DNA of 64,000 nucleotides, taken from contig JAFTTJ010000016.1 in the NCBI GenBank assembly GCA_017466825.1, forward strand, positions 62,001-126,000, given 5' to 3'. This DNA is from Clostridia bacterium (GTDB lineage Bacteria > Bacillota > Clostridia > Christensenellales > Borkfalkiaceae). The position numbers were made by a program, and so were the translations under genes. The notes beneath the pieces are model-generated. The model was not told where the DNA came from and did no database searches. It saw nothing but the letters and a program-made list of their open reading frames with translations. Of this stretch, positions 7,792-16,005 are shown one piece after another (positions within the stretch are counted from its first letter, which is position 1; the number at the start of each line of letters is the position of its first letter).

Positions 7792-9654
7792 ATGAAGAAC
7801 AAAATTTTAGCGAGTATTCTTCTTTTAGCCTGCCTTTTGGGGTTTGCGTTCGTAGGCGGTTGTCAAGCGTCGGTCGTCGCCGAGATAAACGCCGTCGTGC
7901 AAATAGAGTTTTCGGACGTCGAAACTCCTTTTTCGAGCAAAGACGAAGACCTTTTAAAAAGCGCGTTTATCCAAAAAGAAGATAGCCTTAAAAACTTTAT
8001 ATATCAAAATTCTAACGGCAAAGTAAGCGTTGACAGTAGATTTTTAACTACCGTTAAATTGCCCAAGCCCGTAGACTATTTCATGCCTAAATATTCCTAC
8101 GACTACAAGGAAAAATCTTACGTCGTGGTAAACGAGATAGGTTACGACAACCGCTTTTACGACGAGAACGGGGCGGTGGCGCTGACGGGCAAACCGTCGG
8201 TAGAAAGGTTTTTTAGAGAACGGGAATTACTAACTCTCGCAACCCAACTTGCATCCGAAAAGATAAGTCGATTTGGAAGCGGGGTAGACCTTGTAAATTT
8301 AACTCTTATCCCCAGCAAATTAAATAGGGGAGTTGTGAGCGGTTCGGTATTTTGGCCACACCAAGCCAAGGTCTTTCAAGGTAGTACGGCGGACCTTTCT
8401 GCGGTGTACCACGTAGGCGACGCTACGGGCGAGTTAAAAGAGATAAAACTAGCCGATAAGTCGATTAACGGCTATATTTTGATACCATACGCCTTTATTA
8501 GCGACGGTAAAAACGTAACTACTAACACCCTTTGTCACGAGTATATGCACGTTCTTGGCGCGCCCGAAATGTACTCTCTTACGAGTTCTACGACCTTAGT
8601 CGGCGAGTTTGATATTTTAGGCGGTGAAGAAACGGCGTCTCCAAACCTATCCCTATCCTACGTGCGCAAGCAAATGGGTTGGCTTGAAGACGGCGAGCAA
8701 ATAAAAGGCGTTGCAAAAAGCGGTGAATACGAACTTACCGCAGTCGAAAGCTCGGGGGGAGTAAAAGCGTATAAAATAGCATTGCCCGACTACCACGAAA
8801 CGGGCGAGTGTTTTTACGTCGAGTACAGAATGCTTGGAAAGGGCAGTTTGTCCAGCGAGCCGACGGACGGCGTTATCGTGTATAGAGTCAACGAAAAAAA
8901 CGGAAGGATAAACGCCAGCGGTGAAGTCGGCGCCATTTGGCAGGGCAACGCCTATAAAGACGAAATTTATCTTTTTAGATTTGATAGAGAACTTGGCGGA
9001 AGTTATGAAAAGCGCAAAGAAATAACCAAAAACGGAATTTGCTACGCAACCCTTGCGGACAAGTTCGGCTATACGATTTTCGGCAACCAAACGGGGGACG
9101 AAAACGCCATTACTTACTCAAACGGCAAAAATACGGGGGTTACGATAGAGTTTTTATCAAAAGACGGCGACAAGGCTAAGGTCAAGATAACCTTGCCCCA
9201 AGCCGATTATTCTACCGCTCTTGCCAGCGAAGGGCTTTACGAAGGCTACGGCAATAGGCACGCTTTGCGATTCGGAAGGTTTAGCGCCGATACGACGGCT
9301 TACGTCGTCTATACCGAAAACAGCGTTTCTAGCCCTACCGCAAAGGACTTGATAGACGGAAAGTACGGACAGGTAAAAGTTTATCAAACTGCGCTGCTTA
9401 AAGTCGATTTGCCCAAGTTCGACGGCTTTGAAAAATTCGTTTATCTATGCTATAAAACGGGCGAAGAACTATCTAGTGTAAAAACCTATAAAATCGTCGG
9501 CGTAAAAAATATCGATATTCGACTAGTTGGCGCGCTTGCTCTCGTCTTTGGAATAGGGCTTCCAGCGGTATTTTTCGGTTTGGCGAAGAGAATAGGTAAA
9601 TCTGACGAAAGTAAAAATACAGCCGCCAACGACGGCGAAAACGAGCAAGAATAA
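7792..9654 (+). CDS. M6-like metalloprotease, surface lipoprotein with C-terminal membrane anchor
   Basis: A 620-residue protein starting MKNKILAS, with a lipoprotein signal peptide (lipobox FVGGC). A zinc-metalloprotease motif CHEYMHVLGAPE lies near residue 248, resembling M6 (immune inhibitor A-like) peptidases. It is followed by beta-rich sequence, then a C-terminal hydrophobic helix (LVGALALVFGIGLPAVFFGL) and a charged tail rich in Asp, Glu and Lys. An in-frame TTG at 7756 would add 12 residues but would spoil the signal peptide, so the ATG at 7792 is preferred. The gene is divergent from galK with an 80-bp shared gap. Substrate unknown; the protein probably acts outside the membrane. Confidence 0.8.
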   Translation: MKNKILASILLLACLLGFAFVGGCQASVVAEINAVVQIEFSDVETPFSSKDEDLLKSAFIQKEDSLKNFIYQNSNGKVSVDSRFLTTVKLPKPVDYFMPKYSYDYKEKSYVVVNEIGYDNRFYDENGAVALTGKPSVERFFRERELLTLATQLASEKISRFGSGVDLVNLTLIPSKLNRGVVSGSVFWPHQAKVFQGSTADLSAVYHVGDATGELKEIKLADKSINGYILIPYAFISDGKNVTTNTLCHEYMHVLGAPEMYSLTSSTTLVGEFDILGGEETASPNLSLSYVRKQMGWLEDGEQIKGVAKSGEYELTAVESSGGVKAYKIALPDYHETGECFYVEYRMLGKGSLSSEPTDGVIVYRVNEKNGRINASGEVGAIWQGNAYKDEIYLFRFDRELGGSYEKRKEITKNGICYATLADKFGYTIFGNQTGDENAITYSNGKNTGVTIEFLSKDGDKAKVKITLPQADYSTALASEGLYEGYGNRHALRFGRFSADTTAYVVYTENSVSSPTAKDLIDGKYGQVKVYQTALLKVDLPKFDGFEKFVYLCYKTGEELSSVKTYKIVGVKNIDIRLVGALALVFGIGLPAVFFGLAKRIGKSDESKNTAANDGENEQE

Positions 9655-9738
9655 GGGAGAAAAAACCACTTTTCAAATAAAAATATTAAACGCGCGTAGA
9701 AAAATTGTAAAAAGTTTTATAAATATATATAAAAACGT

Positions 9739-9767
9739 TTGCCAAAAATCTTTGCGTGTGCTAAAAT
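9739..9767 (+). promoter_or_regulatory. Candidate sigma-A promoter of rpsB-tsf
   Basis: TTGCCA at 9739-9744, a 17-bp spacer and TAAAAT at 9762-9767, about 120 bp upstream of rpsB. Confidence 0.55.
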
Positions 9768-9774
9768 GTTTAGG

Positions 9775-9880
9775 CTATAAAATTCACACTCGGGCTTTGT
9801 GGCTCTTCGTGCCTTCCAAATAAGATTTGAGCGGGAAGGTCAAGCCATAGCGAAAAGGGCTCGGGGAGGAATAACGGAGG
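9775..9880 (+). promoter_or_regulatory. Structured 5' leader of rpsB, possible S2 autoregulatory element
   Basis: Two nested stems can form: TGGCT (9800-9804) with AGCCA (9843-9847) and CCTTCC (9812-9817) with GGAAGG (9834-9839). The leader is GC-richer than ordinary intergenic sequence here. In other bacteria S2 represses its own operon through an mRNA leader; I did not recognise a named family, so this is a candidate only. Confidence 0.35.
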
Positions 9881-9887
9881 AAATATT

Positions 9888-10670
9888 ATGGCAGTAACTT
9901 CTATGAAACAACTTTTAGAAGCCGGCGTACACTTCGGTCACCAAACCAGAAGATGGAACCCCAAGATGAAAAAGTACATCTACGGCGAAAGAAACGGTAT
10001 TCACATTATCGACCTTGCTATCACGGTTGATCTCGTTGAAGAAGCGTACAAATTCGTCGTTGACGCTGTTAAAGCTGACAAGACCGTACTTTTCGTAGGA
10101 ACGAAGAAACAAGCGCAAGAAGCAATTCAACAAGAAGCTGAAAGATGCGGAATGTACTTTGTAAACTCTCGTTGGCTCGGCGGTACTCTTACCAACTTCA
10201 AGACTATCAGAACTAGAATCGACAGACTTAATAAACTCGACAACATGGAAAAGACCGGCGAATTCGATCTTCTTCCTAAAAAAGAAGTTTTAGGTCTTAA
10301 AGCAGAAAGAGACAAACTTCAATACAACCTTGGCGGTATTAGAGAAATGAAATCTCTTCCCGGCGTAATGTTCGTAGTTGACCCCAACTGTGAAGTAAAC
10401 GCAGTTAAGGAAGCAAGAAAACTCGGTATCCCCGTAGTTGCTATCACCGATACCAACTGTGATCCCGATCTCGTTGATTACGTAATTTCGGGTAACGACG
10501 ACGCTATTAGAGCCGTAAAACTTATCGCATCTATCATTGCAGACGCTGTTATCGAAGCAAAGCAAGGTGAAGACGCTGTAAGACGCAACGTTGAAGACGA
10601 AGTTGCTCCCGCTGTAGAAGTAGCAGAAGAAGTTGCACCCGCAACCGAAACTCCCGCTGAACAAGCGTAA
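9888..10670 (+). CDS. rpsB: 30S ribosomal protein S2
   Basis: A 260-residue S2 protein of the small ribosomal subunit. The family start [20 protein letters not shown] is near residue 15, and the signatures [10 protein letters not shown] (about residue 95) and [20 protein letters not shown] (about 185) follow. The last 30 residues are an acidic Ala/Glu/Pro/Val tail, as in several clostridial S2 proteins. GGAGG lies upstream of the ATG. It forms an operon with tsf 28 bp downstream. The codon choice is strongly biased, as expected of a highly expressed gene. Confidence 0.98.
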   Translation: MAVTSMKQLLEAGVHFGHQTRRWNPKMKKYIYGERNGIHIIDLAITVDLVEEAYKFVVDAVKADKTVLFVGTKKQAQEAIQQEAERCGMYFVNSRWLGGTLTNFKTIRTRIDRLNKLDNMEKTGEFDLLPKKEVLGLKAERDKLQYNLGGIREMKSLPGVMFVVDPNCEVNAVKEARKLGIPVVAITDTNCDPDLVDYVISGNDDAIRAVKLIASIIADAVIEAKQGEDAVRRNVEDEVAPAVEVAEEVAPATETPAEQA

Positions 10671-10698
10671 TTTATAAACGTAAAAAGGAGAAAATATT

Positions 10699-11358
10699 AT
10701 GAATTTTACCGCACAAGACGTTAAGACTTTAAGAGAAAGAACGGGCGCAGGTATGATGGACTGCAAAAACGCTCTCGTTGAATGCGACGGCGACATGGAA
10801 AAGGCAGTTGACTACCTTAGAGAAAAGGGTATTGCTAAAGCCGCTAAAAAGGCTGGCAGAATCGCTGCTGAAGGTATCGTAGACAGCTACATCCACATGG
10901 GTGGTAGAGTTGGCGTACTTTTAGAAGTAAACTGCGAAACCGACTTCGTTGCTAAAGGCGATATGTTCAAGGCTATCGTACACGATATCGCTCTTCACAT
11001 TGCCGCTGCTAACCCTTCTTACGTTGCTAAAGAAGACGTTCCCGCAGACGTAATCGAAAAGGAAAAAGCAATTCTTCGCGCTCAAGCGCTTGAAGAAGGC
11101 AAGCCTGAAAAAATCGTTGACAAAATGGTTGAAGGTAGAATTAAATCTTTCTACGAAGACAACTGTCTTCTTTGCCAAAAGTTCGTAAAGGACACCGACA
11201 AGACTATCGAACAAGTCGTTGTCGAAGCAACCGCTACTATCGGTGAAAAGATTTCTATCAGAAGATTCGTTCGTTACGAAATGGGTGAAGGCCTTCAAAA
11301 GAAGGAAGAAAACTTCGCTGACGAAATCGCAGCTCAAGTTGAAGCAATGAAAAAATAA
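10699..11358 (+). CDS. tsf: Translation elongation factor Ts
   Basis: EF-Ts recycles EF-Tu by exchanging GDP for GTP. The 219-residue protein carries the N-terminal UBA-like domain with [13 protein letters not shown] and the core motif [12 protein letters not shown] near residue 75. It is shorter than the ~280-residue enterobacterial form but matches the compact form found in many Firmicutes and Thermus. AAAAAGGAGAAAA precedes the ATG. It is the last gene before a strong terminator, so rpsB-tsf is a two-gene unit separate from pyrH. Confidence 0.97.
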   Translation: MNFTAQDVKTLRERTGAGMMDCKNALVECDGDMEKAVDYLREKGIAKAAKKAGRIAAEGIVDSYIHMGGRVGVLLEVNCETDFVAKGDMFKAIVHDIALHIAAANPSYVAKEDVPADVIEKEKAILRAQALEEGKPEKIVDKMVEGRIKSFYEDNCLLCQKFVKDTDKTIEQVVVEATATIGEKISIRRFVRYEMGEGLQKKEENFADEIAAQVEAMKK

Positions 11359-11404
11359 TAAGGGATAAGCAATTTGCTACCCCTAAATAGTAGTAAAGTA
11401 TTAT

Positions 11405-11433
11405 GGGGTGCAGTTATCTGCACCCCTTTTTTT
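11405..11433 (+). terminator. Terminator after tsf
   Basis: GGGGTGCAG, loop TTAT, CTGCACCCC, then seven T residues. Perfect 9-bp stem. Confidence 0.92.
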
Positions 11434-11454
11434 GTAAAAAAGTCTTATACACGT

Positions 11455-11546
11455 CGCAATACGGCGTTTCTGTTTTATTGTCAAGACTTCGGTGACCAAC
11501 AAGGTCTACCAAACCCTTTCCAATAAAACGAGCCTTGTCTTGCTTG
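11455..11546. repeat. Structured intergenic repeat, copy B
   Basis: The outer stem GTTTTATTG (11472-11480) pairs with CAATAAAAC (11521-11529). The inner hairpin is GGT-GACC (11491-11497), loop AACAA, GGTC-T-ACC (11503-11510). The tail gagccttgtcttgcttg (11530-11546) is identical to that of copy A at 1345. Compared with copy A, both sides of both stems changed together. Confidence 0.7.
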
Positions 11547-11576
11547 TGTCTAAAACTTTTTATAGTCTTATACACT

Positions 11577-11690
11577 TCGCAATACGGCGTTTCTACAAAG
11601 TGTGATTGACTGGGATGACCAAAAAGGTCTATCCTATCTTGCGTGTTAACGAGATGTTGCGATACGTTTTATTGTCAAGACTTTTATAAA
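11577..11690. repeat. Structured intergenic repeats, copy C and a partial copy
   Basis: The inner hairpin is GGAT-GACC (11613-11620), AAAAA, GGTC-T-ATCC (11626-11634). An outer stem is not clear here. From 11655 a fragment GTTTTATTGTCAAGACTT repeats the left half of copy B. These copies fill the gap between the tsf terminator and pyrH. Confidence 0.55.
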
Positions 11691-11718
11691 AACGAAATAT
11701 ATTTTAAGGAGTTAAACA

Positions 11719-12423
11719 ATGCAAGCCAAATATAAGCGTATTTTACTTAAAATCAGCGGTGAAGCCCTTTCGGGTAACAAAGGCCACGGTTACGACACCC
11801 AAGCCCTTGCGCAAGTTGCAAAACAAATTGCAGACCTTTCTAAATTAGGCGTTCAAGTAGGCGTCGTCGTTGGCGGCGGTAATTTTTGGCGTGGTAGACA
11901 AGGCGACGAAATGGATAGAAGCACCGCCGACTATATGGGAATGCTTGCAACCGTAATCAACGCCCTTGCCATGGCGGACTCTTTGGAAAGACAAGGGGTA
12001 GAAGCAAGAGTTTTAACTTCTTTTTCAATAAGTGGAATAGGTGAAACGTTCAACTATAAAAATGCCGACAGATATTTAAGAGAAGGCAAAATAGTCGTTT
12101 TTGGCGGTGGAACGGGCAACCCCTATTTCACTACGGACACGGGCGCTTCGCTCCGCGCGGTTGAAATCAAAGCCGACGCGTTGTTGCTTGCAAAAAATAT
12201 CGACGGCATTTACGATAGCGATCCAAAAACTAATCCTAGCGCCAAAAAATTTGACAAACTCACTTACGACGAGTACGTAGCAATGGGACTTAAAGCGCTC
12301 GATACTTCGGCGGTCGTAATGTGCAAGGAAAACGGCCTTAAAATTCACGCTTTCGGGCTTGACGGAGAAGGCTCGATAGTGAACGCAGTAGTCGGCGAAC
12401 AGGCGGGCACGGTCGTTTACTAA
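11719..12423 (+). CDS. pyrH: UMP kinase
   Basis: A cytosolic amino-acid-kinase-fold enzyme of 234 residues converting UMP to UDP with ATP. The N-terminal LKISGEALSG, the phosphate loop VVGGGNFWRGRQG (about residue 52), FGGGTGNPYFTTDT (about 130) and the C-terminal KIDGIYDSDPK-type loop are all present. TTTAAGGAGTTAAAC precedes the ATG. Its position between tsf and frr is the conserved order in most bacteria. A 157-bp gap with its own promoter separates it from frr. Confidence 0.97.
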   Translation: MQAKYKRILLKISGEALSGNKGHGYDTQALAQVAKQIADLSKLGVQVGVVVGGGNFWRGRQGDEMDRSTADYMGMLATVINALAMADSLERQGVEARVLTSFSISGIGETFNYKNADRYLREGKIVVFGGGTGNPYFTTDTGASLRAVEIKADALLLAKNIDGIYDSDPKTNPSAKKFDKLTYDEYVAMGLKALDTSAVVMCKENGLKIHAFGLDGEGSIVNAVVGEQAGTVVY

Positions 12424-12469
12424 TAAAGTTTTGAAAAGATGATAAGTTTGTGAGAATTTTGCAAACGTA

Positions 12470-12498
12470 TTGCAATTTTTAAAAAAATATTATATAAT
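12470..12498 (+). promoter_or_regulatory. Candidate sigma-A promoter of the frr-uppS-cdsA unit
   Basis: TTGCAA (12470-12475), 17 bp, TATAAT (12493-12498). A small hairpin CGAAACG/CGTTTCG (12510-12529) follows in the leader. Confidence 0.65.
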
Positions 12499-12580
12499 TA
12501 AGAAAGTACCGAAACGAAAACTCGTTTCGTTAAAAGCCCGCGTCTTTTAGGGTGGGCAAATAAAAAAGGGAGAAAAAATT

Positions 12581-13156
12581 ATGGCATTAGACGTAGAAAA
12601 AGTTGAGATGATAGTTATGGATGCAGAAGAAAAACTCGGCAAAACCACCGACGTTTTCCGTTCTGACCTTACGTCAATTAGAGCGGGTAGAGCAAATCCG
12701 CACGTTTTAGATAAAATTAAAATCGATTATTACGGCACTTTATCACCCATTAACCAAGTTGGTAATATCGCCGTTCAAGACGGACAATGTTTAGTAATTT
12801 CGCCTTGGGATAAGTCTATGCTTAAAACCATTGAAAAGGCTATTCAAGTTTCTGATATCGGCATCAACCCCACCAACGACGGTAACGTAATTAGACTCGT
12901 TTTCCCCACTTTGACCGAAGAGAGAAGAAAGGAAATCGTAAAGCAAGTTAAGAGAATGAGCGAAGACGCAAAAGTCGCTATCCGTAATATAAGAAGAGAT
13001 TGTCTTGACTCTCTTAAAAAGATGAACAAGGCAAAGGAAATGACGGACGACGAATACGCAAATTACGAAGCGGACTTTGAAAAGTCGGTTTCAAAAGCGA
13101 TTGAAGGCGTTGAAAAACTCACCGCTGAAAAGGAAAAGGAAGTTCTTACCGTATAA
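12581..13156 (+). CDS. frr: Ribosome recycling factor
   Basis: A 191-residue protein that, with EF-G, splits the post-termination ribosome. The family core SIRAGRANPHVLDKIKIDYYG is near residue 28, and the KQVKRMSEDAKVAIRNIRRD helix is near residue 122. Length is normal (about 185). AAAAAAGGGAGAAAAAATT precedes the ATG. The stop codon shares bases with the uppS start (TAATG), so the two are translationally coupled. Confidence 0.97.
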   Translation: MALDVEKVEMIVMDAEEKLGKTTDVFRSDLTSIRAGRANPHVLDKIKIDYYGTLSPINQVGNIAVQDGQCLVISPWDKSMLKTIEKAIQVSDIGINPTNDGNVIRLVFPTLTEERRKEIVKQVKRMSEDAKVAIRNIRRDCLDSLKKMNKAKEMTDDEYANYEADFEKSVSKAIEGVEKLTAEKEKEVLTV

Positions 13157-13848
13157 TGAGTGCGGACGTCGAAAAGAAAATCCGCCACGTCGGATTTATA
13201 ATGGACGGCAACGGCAGATGGGCTAAAAAACTCGGCAGGCCAAGAACTTTTGGGCATAGCAAAGGGGCAGATAGAATCCCCGAAGTTATTGAAACTTGCT
13301 ACGACCTTGGCGTTGAAGTCGTAAGTTTATACGCCTTTTCAACCGAAAACTGGTCAAGACCTAAAAGCGAAGTCGACGAGATTTTTAAACTTTTGAAAAA
13401 TTTTTTAAAAAAGTATTCAAAAACCTTGATCGATAAGCAAATTAGGCTCATTATTTCGGGAGATATTTCGCCGATTAGCGAAGATTTGAAGAAAGAGTGT
13501 ATAAAACTTATTGAAAGAACCAAAGATTATAAACAGCACGTTTTAAACATAGCCTTAAACTACGGCTCTCGCGCCGAAATAGTCAGGGCTGTAAATAAAA
13601 TAAAAGCAAAGGATGGCGAAATTACCGAAAGCGATATTTCCGCCAACCTTTATACTGCTGAAATCCCCGATATCGACCTAGTCGTTAGGACGAGTGGGGA
13701 AATGCGTCTTTCAAACTTTTTCCTTTGGCAATGCGCTTACGCGGAATTTTATTTTACCGACGTGCTTTGGCCGGATTTCGGTAAAAAGCAAACGGAGCAG
13801 GCTATAGAGTGGTTCTATGGCAGAAAAAGAAGATTTGGTGGAATTTAA
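13156..13848 (+). CDS. uppS: Undecaprenyl diphosphate synthase
   Basis: A cis-prenyltransferase of 230 residues that makes the C55 lipid carrier for cell-wall synthesis. The catalytic MDGNGRWAKKLG motif (Asp near residue 18), SLYAFSTENWSRP, LNYGSRAEI and RTSGEMRLSNFFLWQ are all present. The protein ends in RRFGGI, typical of the family. It overlaps frr by one base. It lies in a lipid-carrier and phospholipid run with cdsA and dxr. Confidence 0.96.
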   Translation: MSADVEKKIRHVGFIMDGNGRWAKKLGRPRTFGHSKGADRIPEVIETCYDLGVEVVSLYAFSTENWSRPKSEVDEIFKLLKNFLKKYSKTLIDKQIRLIISGDISPISEDLKKECIKLIERTKDYKQHVLNIALNYGSRAEIVRAVNKIKAKDGEITESDISANLYTAEIPDIDLVVRTSGEMRLSNFFLWQCAYAEFYFTDVLWPDFGKKQTEQAIEWFYGRKRRFGGI

Positions 13849-13849
13849 A

Positions 13850-14740
13850 ATGCTAAAAAGAACAATTACAGGCTTAATAATAGCGTTCGTGTGGGTGGCG
13901 TTTTTCGTTTTGAAAGAAGTTTTCTCCGCGGTAATTATAATAGACGTACCCGATAGAAAAACCGTTGACCTAGGCATGCTAATCTTCGACTTTTTATTGC
14001 TCGTTATGGCGGCTCTCGGTTCAAACGAAGTTCTGCGTATTTTTAAAGATAAAATTATAAAACCGCATAGGATTTTAGCCGTTTTATACCCGATAGTTCT
14101 GTTCCCTATGATGTCTATATTCGGGGTAGAATGGGCGGTTGTAATAACTATGCTCGCTATACTTTTAGTGCTTGCTTTCGCCGTACCTTGTTATGAAAAA
14201 GTAACGGTTGAAGGCATTGCGCTCACCTTACTTTCAATGGTTTACCCGTCGGGACTTTTAGTGTGTTTGATTGCGGTCAATCACTTAGCGCCCTTCCCGG
14301 CGCTCGTGCTTGCATTTGCAATTAGCCCTGCAGCGGACGTCGTTGCGTACTTTGTAGGAAGTTTAATCGGCGGGAAAAAACTTTGCCCCAACGTTAGTCC
14401 AAATAAGACGGTTAGCGGTGCTATAGGCGGACTTATTGGCGGAATAATAGCGGCAATACTCGTTTGCGTAGTGTTCTATAATTACCCCGGAACAGACCAT
14501 TTGTATACCTATATGTGGCAGGAAATTATCGCTTACGGAGTAGTGGGGCTGCTCGGCGCGCTATTAACCGAACTCGGCGATTTAGTCGAGAGTTTAATCA
14601 AGCGTAAACTCGGCGTTAAGGATATGGGTAAACTCTTGCCCGGTCACGGCGGTATTATGGATAGAATAGACGGACTTATGTTTGCCTCGCCACTCGTCGC
14701 ATTTTTGTTTTGCGCCGTGTTGCCACTATTCGTAGCATAA
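13850..14740 (+). CDS. cdsA: Phosphatidate cytidylyltransferase
   Basis: A 296-residue integral membrane enzyme making CDP-diacylglycerol from CTP and phosphatidate. About eight hydrophobic segments precede the C-terminal CdsA signature LIKRKLGVKDMGKLLPGHGG followed by IMDRID. The frame is open from an ATG at 13817 inside uppS, but that ATG has no ribosome binding site. The ATG at 13850 gives the family-typical start MLKRTITG, lies just after the uppS stop and has GGTGG upstream, so it is chosen. A terminator follows at 14768. Confidence 0.94.
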   Translation: MLKRTITGLIIAFVWVAFFVLKEVFSAVIIIDVPDRKTVDLGMLIFDFLLLVMAALGSNEVLRIFKDKIIKPHRILAVLYPIVLFPMMSIFGVEWAVVITMLAILLVLAFAVPCYEKVTVEGIALTLLSMVYPSGLLVCLIAVNHLAPFPALVLAFAISPAADVVAYFVGSLIGGKKLCPNVSPNKTVSGAIGGLIGGIIAAILVCVVFYNYPGTDHLYTYMWQEIIAYGVVGLLGALLTELGDLVESLIKRKLGVKDMGKLLPGHGGIMDRIDGLMFASPLVAFLFCAVLPLFVA

Positions 14741-14767
14741 AGGAAATAAATTTGGAATATTATTTAA

Positions 14768-14806
14768 TATGCTCACTTGCCACTTTAGTGTCGTGAGCAT
14801 ATTTTT
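14768..14806 (+). terminator. Terminator between cdsA and dxr
   Basis: TATGCTCAC (14768-14776) pairs with GTGAGCATA (14793-14801), followed by TTTTT. Confidence 0.8.
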
Positions 14807-14862
14807 AAAGTTATCGTTTTAAAATCAACTAAAAATAGAGCGGTCGCTCTACAAGGAACTTT

Positions 14863-16005
14863 ATGATAAAAATTGCGCTTTTAGGCAGTACGGGTTCAAT
14901 CGGCAGGCAGGTGCTTTCAACCGTAGCCCGCCACAGCGACAAGTTTAAAATCGTTTCGCTTTCGGCAAATTCTAGTTACGAGATTTTTTCAAAGCAAGTA
15001 AACGAGTTTAAACCCCAAGTCGCTTGTTTAACCGATCCCGTTTCGGCAATAAAAATTACTGAAATCCCTAGCGAAACCACCCTTTACACGGGCGAAAACG
15101 CCACTTTACACGCAATCACCGAAGACTGCGATATAGTTTTCGTGGCAATTTCGGGCTTTGCAGGGCTCGCCCCCGTTTTGCACGCGATTGAAATGGGTAA
15201 AGACGTGGCGCTTGCCAATAAGGAAACCTTAGTTGCCGGCGGGGAAATCGTTATGAAAGCCGTAAGGGAAAAGGGCGTAAGACTCATCCCCGTCGATAGC
15301 GAGCATTCGGCTATTTTTCAATGTTTAAACTTCAATTTAAACGCCGAATTTAAAAAACTTATTTTAACGGCTAGCGGTGGCGCGTTTAGGAATTTTTCTA
15401 AAATCGAAATCCAAAATTTAAAGGCAAGCGAAGCCCTAAAACACCCCAACTGGCTTATGGGTAAAAAGATTACTATCGACTGCGCTACGCTATTAAACAA
15501 AGGGCTTGAAGTTATCGAAGCTTGCCATTTATACAGCGCGCCCCTTTCAAAAGTCGAAGCGATAATCCACCCCGAAAGCATAATTCACTCTATGGTAGAG
15601 TTTGAAGACGGGGCTATTATGGCTCAACTCGGCTATCCTTCAATGGAAATCCCCATCCAACTTGCGCTTACTTACCCCAATAGGCTCAAAACGGACGTTT
15701 CGTTTTTAGACCTTACCCAAAAGAGCCTTACTTTTGGTAAAATTGACCTTGACAAATATCCGTGTTTTGCGCTCGCTTTAAAATCTTACGAAATGGGAGA
15801 TAATTACGCCTGCGCTATGAACGCCGCAAACGAAGTCGCAGTAGGGCTTTACTTGCAAGATAAAATAGGCTTTTACGATATAGCCGACCTTATCGAACAC
15901 GCCCTGGTAAATATAGAGAGAATTAAAGTTAGTAAAGAAAGTTTGTTATATACCGACGGGCTTGCAAGACGGTTGGTACGTGAAAAAATCGGAGTGAAAA
16001 GTTGA
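14863..16005 (+). CDS. dxr: 1-deoxy-D-xylulose 5-phosphate reductoisomerase
   Basis: A 380-residue NADPH-dependent enzyme of the MEP isoprenoid pathway. The Rossmann motif LLGSTGSIGRQ is at residue 5, followed by NKETLVAGGE, the metal-binding PVDSEHSA (about residue 145), SGGAFR and HPESIIHSMVEF. Length is normal for the family. ACAAGGAACTTT precedes the ATG. The last codons overlap the TTG start of rseP by four bases, so the two genes are translationally coupled. Confidence 0.97.
   Translation: MIKIALLGSTGSIGRQVLSTVARHSDKFKIVSLSANSSYEIFSKQVNEFKPQVACLTDPVSAIKITEIPSETTLYTGENATLHAITEDCDIVFVAISGFAGLAPVLHAIEMGKDVALANKETLVAGGEIVMKAVREKGVRLIPVDSEHSAIFQCLNFNLNAEFKKLILTASGGAFRNFSKIEIQNLKASEALKHPNWLMGKKITIDCATLLNKGLEVIEACHLYSAPLSKVEAIIHPESIIHSMVEFEDGAIMAQLGYPSMEIPIQLALTYPNRLKTDVSFLDLTQKSLTFGKIDLDKYPCFALALKSYEMGDNYACAMNAANEVAVGLYLQDKIGFYDIADLIEHALVNIERIKVSKESLLYTDGLARRLVREKIGVKS

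Noticed and set aside
8157..9676. Several long minus-strand ORFs inside the M6-type protease gene
   Set aside because: They are antisense shadows of a gene with clear motifs; none has a ribosome binding site or recognisable product.
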